DNA from: an uncultured Prevotella sp.
GTDB taxonomy: Bacteria; Bacteroidota; Bacteroidia; Bacteroidales; Bacteroidaceae
Length of the DNA stretch: 64,000 bases
Assembly: GCA_900317405.1 (NCBI GenBank)
Contig: ONGP01000002.1
Span: 62,001 to 126,000, forward strand
Direction: 5' to 3'
Position 1 is the first letter of the stretch. Every line of letters starts with the position of its first letter. Below the pieces are notes generated by a model. It searched no databases, was not told the origin of the DNA, and saw nothing but the letters and a program-made list of their open reading frames with translations. The position numbers were made by a program, and so were the translations under genes. This document shows, piece after piece, positions 54,927-63,622 of the stretch.

Positions 54927-55427
54927 TTAAGCATCTACATACTTAGGAGAAGGACCAAACTTATTTGTCTCCTTCTTGCTGTCCATCACGGTATAGATGA
55001 AAGTCATAATGAGGGTTACGAAATCAACCACTGGGATGAAGTTGAGCACAATGATCCAACCGCTGTGACCGGTGTCATGCAGACGACGTGTAAGAACAGC
55101 CAGTGATGGCAACAACAATACCAACCACAAGATGGCAATCACAATGATCCATGTAGTAAAGATACTATCTACAGAACTGGCCTGAGCTAGCAGGGCCTCA
55201 TGCTTCTTCTCGTCGAACAGAGCGTCGACAATCTGCGACTCAAGGAGCGCACGCTGGGCAAGTTTCCACTGGAACAGATAACCAGCACCCGCAGAAACCA
55301 AATAAGGAATAATCCAGAACCACCAATACTCAGAGCGGCGAGCGCGACCCTTAAATGTTACATACTTTTTGAAACATGTCGCAATAGACTCTACAAACGA
55401 CATCATTGGAAGAGCTTTCTTCTCCAT
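54927..55427 (-). CDS. DUF805 membrane protein
   Basis: 166 residues; KGRARRSEYWWFWI (about 26-39) is the DUF805 signature, followed by helices at about 40-58, 100-122 and 135-155; RRLHDTGHSGW (about 125) is also conserved in the family. Function unknown. It follows the WG-repeat gene by 31 bp. Confidence 0.85.
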   Translation of the reverse strand: MEKKALPMMSFVESIATCFKKYVTFKGRARRSEYWWFWIIPYLVSAGAGYLFQWKLAQRALLESQIVDALFDEKKHEALLAQASSVDSIFTTWIIVIAILWLVLLLPSLAVLTRRLHDTGHSGWIIVLNFIPVVDFVTLIMTFIYTVMDSKKETNKFGPSPKYVDA

Positions 55428-55458
55428 AACTAAAATGATTTATTGGTTAATAATATGA

Positions 55459-56064
55459 TTAATCTATAAACTTACCAGTCTTATCGATCTTGCGCCAGTT
55501 GCCGTCTTCGTCCTGCACCCTGGCCTTGCCATGCTCAAATGGATATGCCTTCTTGAACTTGAAGGGGATGACAACCTTTTCCGTCTTGTCGATATAGCCA
55601 AAAGTCTTGTCGTCTTCCGACACAGGAGCCAACCCTTCGCTAAAACTGCCTGCAGAGCGATATTTCAAGGAGATGACTTCCTTACCAGTCTTGTCGATAT
55701 AGCCGTACTTCAGCCAATAGTCTATCGACTTTGACACGACAGCCAGCCCTTCGCTGAACCAACCAGCCGAGTAATACTGGTTTGGGATGACCACCTTGCC
55801 AGTCTTATCGACATATCCCCATTTCTCGTCGTCTGTCTCCACAGGAGCAAGCCCGTCCTGGAAATAGCACACGCTACGCCACATCTTTCCTACCAGTTTG
55901 CCCTGCTCGTTGATGTGCCCCCACTTGCCGTTGGCGTCCTTAACACAGGCCAAGCCCTCAACGTAGTCGCACTGAACGGCCCACTTTTTCTGTGCATCGG
56001 CTGCTGTAGCCATAGCGAACATGGCAACCATCGCCATTACTGAAACTTTCATAAACTTTTTCAT
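55459..56064 (-). CDS. Secreted WG-repeat protein
   Basis: 201 residues with signal peptide (MKKFMKVSVMAMVAMFAMATAADA). About five WG repeats: KWGHINEQGK, KWGYVDKTGK, KYGYIDKTGK, TFGYIDKTEK, NWRKIDKTGK, each about 30-35 residues and preceded by F.(D/E)GLA.V. The repeat makes beta hairpins and is usually involved in protein or ligand binding. Role unknown; first gene of the unit with DUF805. Confidence 0.88.
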   Translation of the reverse strand: MKKFMKVSVMAMVAMFAMATAADAQKKWAVQCDYVEGLACVKDANGKWGHINEQGKLVGKMWRSVCYFQDGLAPVETDDEKWGYVDKTGKVVIPNQYYSAGWFSEGLAVVSKSIDYWLKYGYIDKTGKEVISLKYRSAGSFSEGLAPVSEDDKTFGYIDKTEKVVIPFKFKKAYPFEHGKARVQDEDGNWRKIDKTGKFID

Positions 56065-56138
56065 AACGTTTTTTGTTTAATGATTACTATTTTATTATTG
56101 ATTAAGTAACTCTAATATTTTACTTTTGATTTCGGTTG

Positions 56139-56146
56139 CAAAGTTA
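56139..56146 (-). promoter_or_regulatory. WG-repeat gene promoter -7 element (TAACTTTG)
   Basis: TAnnTTTG on minus, 75 nt upstream of the start. Confidence 0.6.
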
Positions 56147-56204
56147 CGGTAAAAATGACATAAGTCCTTCAGCAGAAAACGCGGAAAATTGTGCAGAATC
56201 TTTC

Positions 56205-56239
56205 AAAATGCTACATTTCATCGTATTATGTAACATTTT
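56205..56239. promoter_or_regulatory. 12-bp inverted repeat upstream of the WG-repeat promoter
   Basis: AAAATGCTACAT (56205-56216) and ATGTAACATTTT (56228-56239), 11 of 12 paired, spacer 11. Too far from a T-run to be a terminator; probable operator. Confidence 0.45.
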
Positions 56240-56282
56240 GCTTAATTTCACCACATAATCTAAAAGGATGGCACTTACAGTT

Positions 56283-56437
56283 CGTTCCGATGAGCCGAAA
56301 GACCTGTTCCGATTACTCGAAGCAATCGTTCCGATGATTCTTTCACCCCCTAAGGAATCAGTCGAACACCTCGTTAAAGCGATTCGAACAACTCGTAGAA
56401 ATGATTCGGACCACTCTTAGATGACCCGACTGCAAAA
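56283..56437. repeat. Degenerate 22-bp tandem repeat array
   Basis: Units start at 56283, 56305, 56327, 56350, 56372, 56394 and a weak one at 56416; shared pattern CGTTnnnATGATTCGAACnACCT. Each unit splits into two 11-bp halves with a CGA core. Period 22 is not a multiple of 3 and no ORF uses it. Confidence 0.75.
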
Positions 56438-56534
56438 TACTCCATAGAAGTATGTACGAAGTCAGCCTCAGAATGCAAAAGTACTTAATACTATGTAAGA
56501 AAAGGGAAGTTATAGTACGTTTTTCCTGCAAAAC

Positions 56535-56567
56535 ACTTGCAAGTTTCAAATAATAATCGTATCTTTG
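56535..56567 (+). promoter_or_regulatory. Cupin gene promoter
   Basis: -7 TATCTTTG (56560-56567), TTG at 56537-56539 with 20-nt spacing. The perfect palindrome ACTTGCAAGT (56535-56544) covers the -33 box and may be an operator. Confidence 0.65.
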
Positions 56568-56599
56568 CAGTAATAAAACAATCCTATTAACAAATTGCA

Positions 56600-57070
56600 A
56601 TGATGAAAAAGATTATGAATTGGCTGTTGGCCACCACCTTGATTTGTGGCGCTAGTGTATTATCATCGTGTAAACAAGCTCGTGCTCAGGAAGACAATCC
56701 TGTACAAAAAGTCGAGAGCACTGAACTGATTCGTACCAGTCAGAGTTGGGACGGAGTGGAATTGCCTGACTACTTTGAGGGTCGCCCAGAACTGGTAGCC
56801 GTGAAGTATGTATTCCCTGCAGGACAGAAGCTGGGATGGCACCACCATGTAGCCATGAATTATGGAGTGCTGGTACAAGGCGAACTGACCATCATAGGTC
56901 AGGATGGCAAAACAAAGGTTGTACACGAGGGCGAGGCTGTAGTAGAGATGGTTGGTACCATCCACCATGGTGAAAACCGTGGCACTAAGCCATGTATCCT
57001 CTATATGTTCTATCTGTCGCAGAAGGATCTGCCTCTGGCAGTTCAGCACCCAGATATTCCACTAGAGTAA
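56600..57070 (+). CDS. Cupin-domain lipoprotein
   Basis: 156 residues; lipoprotein signal with lipobox VLSSC (Cys about 24). Single cupin domain: GWHHHVAMNYGVLVQGELTI (about 80-99) and GTIHHGENRG (about 120-129) give a typical four-ligand metal site. Substrate unknown; periplasmic face. Monocistronic. Confidence 0.85.
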   Translation: MMKKIMNWLLATTLICGASVLSSCKQARAQEDNPVQKVESTELIRTSQSWDGVELPDYFEGRPELVAVKYVFPAGQKLGWHHHVAMNYGVLVQGELTIIGQDGKTKVVHEGEAVVEMVGTIHHGENRGTKPCILYMFYLSQKDLPLAVQHPDIPLE

Positions 57071-57080
57071 GGTATAAAAC

Positions 57081-57117
57081 AATAATCCCATCGCTCGTCG
57101 GCGATGGGATTATTTAT
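57081..57117. terminator. Bidirectional terminator, cupin/glmM
   Basis: Perfect 14-bp stem AATAATCCCATCGC (57081-57094) with GCGATGGGATTATT (57101-57114). Confidence 0.93.
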
Positions 57118-58491
57118 TTACTGCATATCGTAAACTACTTGCATGAGTTGTTTGCCTAGTTCGTCGGCCTGCTCCATGGTCTGAGCCTCACTATATACAC
57201 GGATGATAGGCTCTGTGTTTGACTTGCGCAGGTGTACCCAACGATCAGGGAAGTCAATCTTTACACCGTCGATATCGTTGACCTGTGCTGTAGCATCCTT
57301 GGCAAACATCTCCTTGACCTTAACCAGGATAGCGTCTACATCGGTCTCAGGGGTGAGATCGATGCGGTTCTTGGCTATCTGATACTCAGGGAATGTAGCA
57401 CGGAGTTCGCTGACCTTGCAACCCTTTTGTGCCAGGCTAGACAGGAACAGGGCAATACCTACGAGGGCATCGCGACCATAGTGGCTCTCAGGATAGATGA
57501 CTCCACCATTGCCCTCACCACCAATAACAGCGCCAACTTCCTTCATCTTAGTAGTAACGTTAACCTCGCCTACTGCAGCAGCAGTGTACTTGCCACCATG
57601 CTTCTCAGTAACATCGCGCAAGGCGCGTGTAGAGCTGAGGTTAGAAACTGTATTACCTACAGTGTGACTGAGCACATAGTCTGCTACTGACACAAGTGTA
57701 TACTCCTCGCCAAACATAGTACCATTCTCACTGATAAATGCCAGACGGTCAACATCAGGATCGACAACGATACCAAGATCGAATCCACCCTGCTTCATTT
57801 TGTCCATGATACCCTGGAGATTCTTTTCGAGGGGCTCTGGATTGTGAGCAAAGTCGCCTGTGCACTCGCCGTTAAGTATCTCGTAGTCTACACCAAGTGC
57901 CTTAAACAGATCGGGCAGGATGATGCCACCAACAGAATTGATAGTATCAACACACACACGGAACTTGCGAGCCTTGATGGCATCGACATCTACAAGCCTA
58001 AGTGCAAGCACTGAGTCGATATGGCGCTGGTTGAAGCTGTCGTCAATAGTAAGCTTGCCAAGATGATCAACCTCAGCATAGTTGAAGTCCTCAGCCTCAG
58101 CCATACGCAGTACCTCTGCGCCATCGGCTGCTGTAAGGAACTCGCCCTCGCTGTTGAGAAGCTTAAGTGCATTCCACTGACGTGGATTGTGCGATGCGGT
58201 GATTATGATACCACCATCAGCACCAGCCATGCGTACTGCCAACTCTGTGGTTGGGGTTGTAGCATAACCAATATCTATTACATCATAGCCCATGCCCATA
58301 AGGGTGCCCACAACAACGTTGCGAACCATAAGACCAGAGATACGGCCGTCGCGACCTACCACGATCTTCTTGCCTCCAATGAACTGTGCATAGGCTGTAG
58401 TAAACTTTACAATGTCTAAAGGGTTAAGCGTGTCGCCAGTGCGTCCGCCAATAGTACCGCGGATGCCTGAAATAGATTTAATCAGTGTCAT
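57118..58491 (-). CDS. glmM: Phosphoglucosamine mutase (phosphohexomutase family)
   Basis: 457 residues. Phosphoserine loop GGIIITASHNPRQWNALKLL (about 95), metal loop VDPDVDRLAF (about 243), GEGNGGVIYPES (about 325), and the phosphate-binding RKSNTEPIIRVYSE at the C-terminus. It converts glucosamine 6-phosphate to the 1-phosphate for peptidoglycan and LPS; a phosphomannomutase role cannot be excluded. It begins 19 bp after the DUF4827 gene. Confidence 0.88.
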   Translation of the reverse strand: MTLIKSISGIRGTIGGRTGDTLNPLDIVKFTTAYAQFIGGKKIVVGRDGRISGLMVRNVVVGTLMGMGYDVIDIGYATTPTTELAVRMAGADGGIIITASHNPRQWNALKLLNSEGEFLTAADGAEVLRMAEAEDFNYAEVDHLGKLTIDDSFNQRHIDSVLALRLVDVDAIKARKFRVCVDTINSVGGIILPDLFKALGVDYEILNGECTGDFAHNPEPLEKNLQGIMDKMKQGGFDLGIVVDPDVDRLAFISENGTMFGEEYTLVSVADYVLSHTVGNTVSNLSSTRALRDVTEKHGGKYTAAAVGEVNVTTKMKEVGAVIGGEGNGGVIYPESHYGRDALVGIALFLSSLAQKGCKVSELRATFPEYQIAKNRIDLTPETDVDAILVKVKEMFAKDATAQVNDIDGVKIDFPDRWVHLRKSNTEPIIRVYSEAQTMEQADELGKQLMQVVYDMQ

Positions 58492-58510
58492 ATTACTTTA
58501 TAAAAAATCG

Positions 58511-59158
58511 TTATGATTCTCGTTGATACGTGATTTCATAATAGTAGGGAGCGACATTGCTCGACGCTGTGGCGTGTCCCTGTGAATGAGGAACGATAAG
58601 ACGCACCTTAGCGGTCTGATCGGTAGGCGACTGCGGACGACCCACCTTGACGTAAGACAGGGGAACCAGCCAACCTGCAGGTACCGATGCACTGCCATAA
58701 GCGGTGTACATAACGCCGCTCTCGAACGATGCCGTGTACGAGCCACTAGAGCGCGACACCTGGATAATGTCAGGCATTCCCACAACCGACTTGCCATAAA
58801 CAGCCAGATTGGCGTTGTTGTTGCAAACGGTCAAAGTATCATCGAGGATAGAGAACTCAGAGAAGCGACACACCAACTTGGTAGATTCGCCATCCTGCAG
58901 TATTGTGCCACAGCCCTCGCGTACAATCTGCATGTACACACCGCTCTTATCGAGCTTTACAAACTCATTGCGAGTAAGATTGGTGGTGTAGTTCTGCTGA
59001 TTGAACTGATCCTCAGAAATGACAACGATAGAAGAGTCGGAAATGAACTTTGCTATCGCATTGCGCTCCTTTTCCTTCTTGTCGCCGTAGGTCTCGTAGT
59101 CGTTACAACTGCTAAGAACAGCGGCTAAGGCTATCATGAAAAACAGTATTTTCTTCAT
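58511..59158 (-). CDS. DUF4827 lipoprotein
   Basis: 215 residues from ATG 59158; lipobox AVLSSC (Cys about 18). Contains KKEKERNAIAKFI and a beta-rich domain of about 150 residues ending in VRLIVPHSQGHA and YYYEITYQ, somewhat like FKBP-type folds, but without assured catalytic residues. Function unknown; co-transcribed with glmM. Confidence 0.75.
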   Translation of the reverse strand: MKKILFFMIALAAVLSSCNDYETYGDKKEKERNAIAKFISDSSIVVISEDQFNQQNYTTNLTRNEFVKLDKSGVYMQIVREGCGTILQDGESTKLVCRFSEFSILDDTLTVCNNNANLAVYGKSVVGMPDIIQVSRSSGSYTASFESGVMYTAYGSASVPAGWLVPLSYVKVGRPQSPTDQTAKVRLIVPHSQGHATASSNVAPYYYEITYQRES

Positions 59159-59179
59159 CTTATATTCATATTGATGGTG

Positions 59180-59187
59180 CAAAAATA
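59180..59187 (-). promoter_or_regulatory. DUF4827-glmM promoter -7 element (TATTTTTG)
   Basis: TAnnTTTG on minus with GTTG 19 nt upstream. Confidence 0.65.
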
Positions 59188-59219
59188 CTAATTATTTTGT
59201 AAACACCAACATTATTAGG

Positions 59220-60254
59220 CTACTTTAACTTGTTTTGATATGCAATAATAGCTTTTTTTGTGATTTCGATAGCCTCTTCAATGGTTCCTTCTACTTTTCC
59301 ACCCGATGCATTAAGGTGTCCGCCACCATTAAAGAACTCTTCGGCCATTAGATTGCAGGGGAAGTCATCGACTGAACGCAGACTTACCCAAACAAGGTTT
59401 GGCTTATCAGTATCCTCACGCAGCGAGATAGAGAGTTTTAGGTTCTTAATCTGCTGTGGGATATTAACCAAGCCCTCTGCATCACCTTTTATATAATTAA
59501 AGCGTTTCAGCTCATCGCGTGTAATCGAATAGAAAGCAGCATTACACTCTGGCATGTAAACCAGTTTCTCGTACATCACATAGCCCATCAGGCGGATGCG
59601 ATTCTCAGAGTAGTTGTGATACACGTTACGATAAATGCGATCCTTGTCGATATTCTTGGTTAGCAACTCGCCAATGATGAAGTAGATCTCAGGACGAGAG
59701 CTATTGTAGGTAAAACCACCTGTATCGGTCATCATACCACAATACACTGGCACAGCAAACGCCTTTTCGAGTTTATCGAAATCGCCCATCTGCCATACGA
59801 TACGGAATACCAGTTCACTGGTGCTCGATGCATCTGGATGAGAGATGACTAGATCTGCGGCCACATCAGGCTTGAGATGATGATCGATGAGCACCTTCTT
59901 AGCAGGGCTATTGACGAGCGACTGCTCCATCTCATCGACACGACTAGGGGTATTGAAGTCGAGACAGAACACAAGGTCTGCTATCTTAAGTAGCATGTCG
60001 CCCTTCTCAGGGTGCTTGTCGTAACGTACTATCTTATCAGTATTGGGCAGCCACTTGAGAAAGTCTGGATACTGATCGGGCACCATCACTGTAGCATCCT
60101 TGCCACGCTGGCGCAGAAACTCGGCCCAGGCCAACGATGAACCAATAGCATCGCCGTCAGGACTCTTGTGACAAACCACAAGCACTGTCTGTGCATCAGA
60201 AATCAGCTGGTCCATCAGGGCCAGCTGATCATTACTCAATATGTCTATGTTCAT
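59220..60254 (-). CDS. nrnA: DHH/DHHA1 phosphoesterase (NrnA-type nanoRNase/pAp phosphatase)
   Basis: 344 residues. Metal-binding motifs CHKSPDGDAIGSSLAW (about 28-43), FCLDFNT, LIDHHLKPD (DHH, about 122) and GGGHLNASGG (DHHA1, about 312). NrnA degrades 2-5 nt RNA fragments and pAp. Its start is directly adjacent to the stop of the sugar nucleotidyltransferase gene. Confidence 0.9.
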   Translation of the reverse strand: MNIDILSNDQLALMDQLISDAQTVLVVCHKSPDGDAIGSSLAWAEFLRQRGKDATVMVPDQYPDFLKWLPNTDKIVRYDKHPEKGDMLLKIADLVFCLDFNTPSRVDEMEQSLVNSPAKKVLIDHHLKPDVAADLVISHPDASSTSELVFRIVWQMGDFDKLEKAFAVPVYCGMMTDTGGFTYNSSRPEIYFIIGELLTKNIDKDRIYRNVYHNYSENRIRLMGYVMYEKLVYMPECNAAFYSITRDELKRFNYIKGDAEGLVNIPQQIKNLKLSISLREDTDKPNLVWVSLRSVDDFPCNLMAEEFFNGGGHLNASGGKVEGTIEEAIEITKKAIIAYQNKLK

Positions 60255-61196
60255 TTAAAACAACTTGTTAGGATATACGCCCTCGTCGACAAGCTGCTTA
60301 ATGCGTGCCACAGTAGCATCGCGGTCGGCTGCGTAGGTCACACCAAACCACTTGCTGGTGGTGTCGAGTACCTCAACAGTAGCAGTACCGTCGTTGATGA
60401 GCTTATTAACCATCAGAGGGATGAAGAACTCAGCCTTGAGGTTCTCGAGGTTCTTAGGATCGCTGAGGAACACCTTGAAATACTCCTCTGAATACTGGAA
60501 GTAGTCAGGAGTGAATCCCCACATATTCATTGATACAGGGGTGTTATCGTCTACAGCAACCCACTTACCGTCTTCGTCCTTGTAACGAACAGGCTCGCTG
60601 GCAGCACCTGCATTAGAACCATCAGCTGCACAACGTACAATCTCTGTGCGCTCTACTACTGTGGTAAGGTGTCCCTTGTCGTTCTTAGAGCAAACGCCAC
60701 GAGCTACAGTACCATTCTCACTAAGAGTGTTGCCTACGCGAAAACCTACCATAGCATACTGGTTCTTGGCACCCTCAGGCAGATTAGCCAGATACTTGCC
60801 GATGACCATGAATGCGTCGCGATTATAGAAGTCGTCGCAGTTGATTACGCAGAATGGCTCCTTGATTACGTCCTTACCCATCAGCACAGCGTGGTTAGTG
60901 CCCCAAGGCTTCTGACGACCTTCAGGTACACTGAATCCCTCTGGCAGAGCATCGAGTGCCTGGAAACATAGTTCGCACTTTACCTTACCCTCATACTTAG
61001 AGAGGATCTGCGTGCGGAACTGCTCCTCGAAATCCTTACGGATAACCCATACGATCTTGCCAAATCCAGCCTGGATAGCATCGTAAATACTGTAATCCAT
61101 GATGGTCTCTCCGTTAGGACCCAGACCGTCGAGCTGCTTCAGGCCACCATAACGGCTTCCCATACCAGCTGCAAGCAGAAATAAAGTTGGTTTCAT
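60255..61196 (-). CDS. Sugar-1-phosphate nucleotidyltransferase
   Basis: 313 residues: LFLLAAGMGSRYGGLKQLDG (about 5-24) is the NTP-transferase signature (GMGSRYGG), INCDDFYNRDAF the metal site. Probably makes an NDP-sugar for surface glycans. The family is often annotated as hypothetical in Bacteroidetes, and sugar specificity is not visible. Confidence 0.85.
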   Translation of the reverse strand: MKPTLFLLAAGMGSRYGGLKQLDGLGPNGETIMDYSIYDAIQAGFGKIVWVIRKDFEEQFRTQILSKYEGKVKCELCFQALDALPEGFSVPEGRQKPWGTNHAVLMGKDVIKEPFCVINCDDFYNRDAFMVIGKYLANLPEGAKNQYAMVGFRVGNTLSENGTVARGVCSKNDKGHLTTVVERTEIVRCAADGSNAGAASEPVRYKDEDGKWVAVDDNTPVSMNMWGFTPDYFQYSEEYFKVFLSDPKNLENLKAEFFIPLMVNKLINDGTATVEVLDTTSKWFGVTYAADRDATVARIKQLVDEGVYPNKLF

Positions 61197-61232
61197 ATAC
61201 TATATCTTTTTTGAGTTATATTAATTTGCGTG

Positions 61233-61240
61233 CAAAGATA
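61233..61240 (-). promoter_or_regulatory. Nucleotidyltransferase/nrnA promoter -7 element (TATCTTTG)
   Basis: TATCTTTGCAC on minus; a TTTG lies 22 nt upstream (61266-61263). Confidence 0.65.
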
Positions 61241-61285
61241 CAAATAATTTTGGATATAAGAACAAAATCTGCGCAAAAATTTGTT

Positions 61286-63622
61286 TTAGAACGGATATCC
61301 AATAGCGAAATGCAGTGTATGGGCCTTACTAAAGCTTGGAACATTAAAGTAGCCCGACTTGCCTGTATCGTATGGACAATGCAGGGCTAAGCCCCAATCC
61401 AGACGGATAACAAGGAAACCCATGTCGTAACGGATACCAACACCTGTGCCAAGGGCTGTCTGATCGATAAACGACTTGACAGATGTTGGGAATGCTGCCC
61501 CATCGATAAAGTCATTATTAAGATCCCAAACGTTACCAGCATCAAGGAATATGGCGCCATTAAGATCGCCAAACAGCTTGGTGCGATACTCCAGGTTACC
61601 CACCAGCTTAAGTTCACCGTTCTGTATCAGATAGCACAACTGGCGACCCAAGCCATCACCATTAAAGTCGCCAGGACCTATCTCGCGCACGCCAAAGGCT
61701 CTGATGGTATTGGCTCCACCTACATAGAAGTACTCGCTGTAAGGAGCCTCGCTGCTGTTGCCGTAGTTATAGAGTATACCACCACTTAGATGGCCTACCA
61801 AACTCGACGTTGGCGTGATATTCCACGTCTTGGTAAAATCAGTTTCAAATCTCAGGAACTGCGAATATGGAGTCTTGAAGAGTGTCTTACCTTTCTCGTT
61901 GAAAGAGTGTCCGCCTGCATAGTCCCAAAGCGACAGCAGATTGCCCGACTCCTCGATAGTAAATTCCCAACGGATGGGGTGGCGCTGCGTGGTGGGACTG
62001 GTGTACATATAGGTATAGCGCATCTTAGGCGTAAACCAGTCTTCCATCGAAGCTGCCAGATATGGATTGGTAATAATGACAGAGTCGAACCTCTCTGTAT
62101 GGCTGTTCATGTACTGATACTTAAGCGTGAGTGGTGAGAACTCATGACGGCTGTTGGCCGACGACTGCCAGCGATAGGTCCATTCGCCACTAACAATATG
62201 CATCTTGTAATACTCAGGACGACGTATCACATCGCTCGACACCTTGGCATAGGTGGTAGGTGTAGAATAGAAACGACGACGGATGAGGCGTCCGTTCTTG
62301 TCGCGACGCACACGATCACTATTATAGAAAGGTGCGATGATGCGTGGGAACTCTATCGACACATCTGCACCATACTGGTAGCTGTTCATATCACCGTTTG
62401 CTCCCTTTTGCCACTCGTAGTTTCCATGCAGGTTTAGGTCGAGTTTCTCACCAGCATGGAAGGCATTGCGACGTGTAAGACCGATCTTGACCTCAGGACC
62501 ATAACGACCACTGGTACGGCCGATGGCATTTCCCTCAATATAGAAATCATATGGTTTGTCGAACGTACAGTTCAGTCGCAGGTCGAGTGTATCAGAATCT
62601 GTGCGAGGAGTGAACTGGAAGTCAGTGCTGCTGAACACACCTGTAGCATTAATCTTGCTGGCCGACTCCTGGTACTTTTCGTAGCTGAACTCCTGACGAG
62701 GACGCAAGCGAAGGTTGCGAAGCACCACTCTTGGCATGATGGGCGATTTCTTGCCATTGAAGTGGATAGTAAGATAACGACGCTTTACTGAGTCAGTCAG
62801 CACCTCACGTGCCGACTTGCGAAAGTTTACATCGAGCTTACCAATATACCACTTGTGCAGAGCGCCTTCAGGTATGCCGCTAGCCAACTGGAATCGCAGT
62901 TGTGTCTTATTATCCACGGCAAAGGTATCAGCCAGATATGATGCGTAACTGGGACTGTAATAGTAGTAGCCATTATTGCGCAGCAGGGTGCTGATGCGCG
63001 AACGCTCTGCATCAAGATTGTTGATACTGAATGGCGACTGACTCTTAATAAGGCTCTCCTCACTGGTAGAATCGATGAGCGCCTGTATAGGGGCAGGAAA
63101 GTTGACATAGGCCACAGAGTCGAGCGTAAATAGCGAATCCAAATGGACAGTATAGCCAATCTTGCACTTCTTGGGATTCTTCTGTGGTACGAGTTCATAG
63201 GTCACGTCGCCACGAAAATAGCCATTGTTGCGCAGCACAGATCGAGCCACACTGCTGCGAAGCGTGGGGTTTACATTACTCATCAGCACAGGCGCCTTAC
63301 CAAAGGACTTGGTCATCCATTTAGCAAAACCAGAATCCTTGCCAGAGAACTTATTATACACCCACAGATGCCACGACCAGGGCACAGTGATGGTACTACT
63401 GCCAAACAGCGATCCATTGGGTTGGGTGGCCAGTGCAGCCTCAACCTCAAGCTTGGTGTTCTCCAAGTGGGTGTCGTATGCCTCATTGTCATATTCCTTC
63501 TCGTCTTCATAGGCAATCTTGGTCAGACCTGTGAAGAGCTGATCATCGTCAGGGATGTTCTTTGTCATCGAACATGACACGAGACAAAGCACTAGGGCTA
63601 TATACTTTATTCTATTTAGCAT
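61286..63622 (-). CDS. tamL: TamL: BamA/TamA-type outer-membrane lipoprotein
   Basis: 778 residues. Unlike TamA it has a lipoprotein signal (ALVLCLVSC, Cys about 17), which defines TamL of Bacteroidetes. POTRA-like domains (about 40-330) precede a 16-strand barrel ending in AIGYPF (C-terminal aromatic). It works with TamB in assembling outer-membrane components. Its start overlaps the tamB end by 11 bp. Confidence 0.9.
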   Translation of the reverse strand: MLNRIKYIALVLCLVSCSMTKNIPDDDQLFTGLTKIAYEDEKEYDNEAYDTHLENTKLEVEAALATQPNGSLFGSSTITVPWSWHLWVYNKFSGKDSGFAKWMTKSFGKAPVLMSNVNPTLRSSVARSVLRNNGYFRGDVTYELVPQKNPKKCKIGYTVHLDSLFTLDSVAYVNFPAPIQALIDSTSEESLIKSQSPFSINNLDAERSRISTLLRNNGYYYYSPSYASYLADTFAVDNKTQLRFQLASGIPEGALHKWYIGKLDVNFRKSAREVLTDSVKRRYLTIHFNGKKSPIMPRVVLRNLRLRPRQEFSYEKYQESASKINATGVFSSTDFQFTPRTDSDTLDLRLNCTFDKPYDFYIEGNAIGRTSGRYGPEVKIGLTRRNAFHAGEKLDLNLHGNYEWQKGANGDMNSYQYGADVSIEFPRIIAPFYNSDRVRRDKNGRLIRRRFYSTPTTYAKVSSDVIRRPEYYKMHIVSGEWTYRWQSSANSRHEFSPLTLKYQYMNSHTERFDSVIITNPYLAASMEDWFTPKMRYTYMYTSPTTQRHPIRWEFTIEESGNLLSLWDYAGGHSFNEKGKTLFKTPYSQFLRFETDFTKTWNITPTSSLVGHLSGGILYNYGNSSEAPYSEYFYVGGANTIRAFGVREIGPGDFNGDGLGRQLCYLIQNGELKLVGNLEYRTKLFGDLNGAIFLDAGNVWDLNNDFIDGAAFPTSVKSFIDQTALGTGVGIRYDMGFLVIRLDWGLALHCPYDTGKSGYFNVPSFSKAHTLHFAIGYPF

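Noticed and set aside
56283..56437. CRISPR-like repeat array
   Set aside because: Units are contiguous 22-mers without spacers, strongly degenerate, and no cas gene is nearby.
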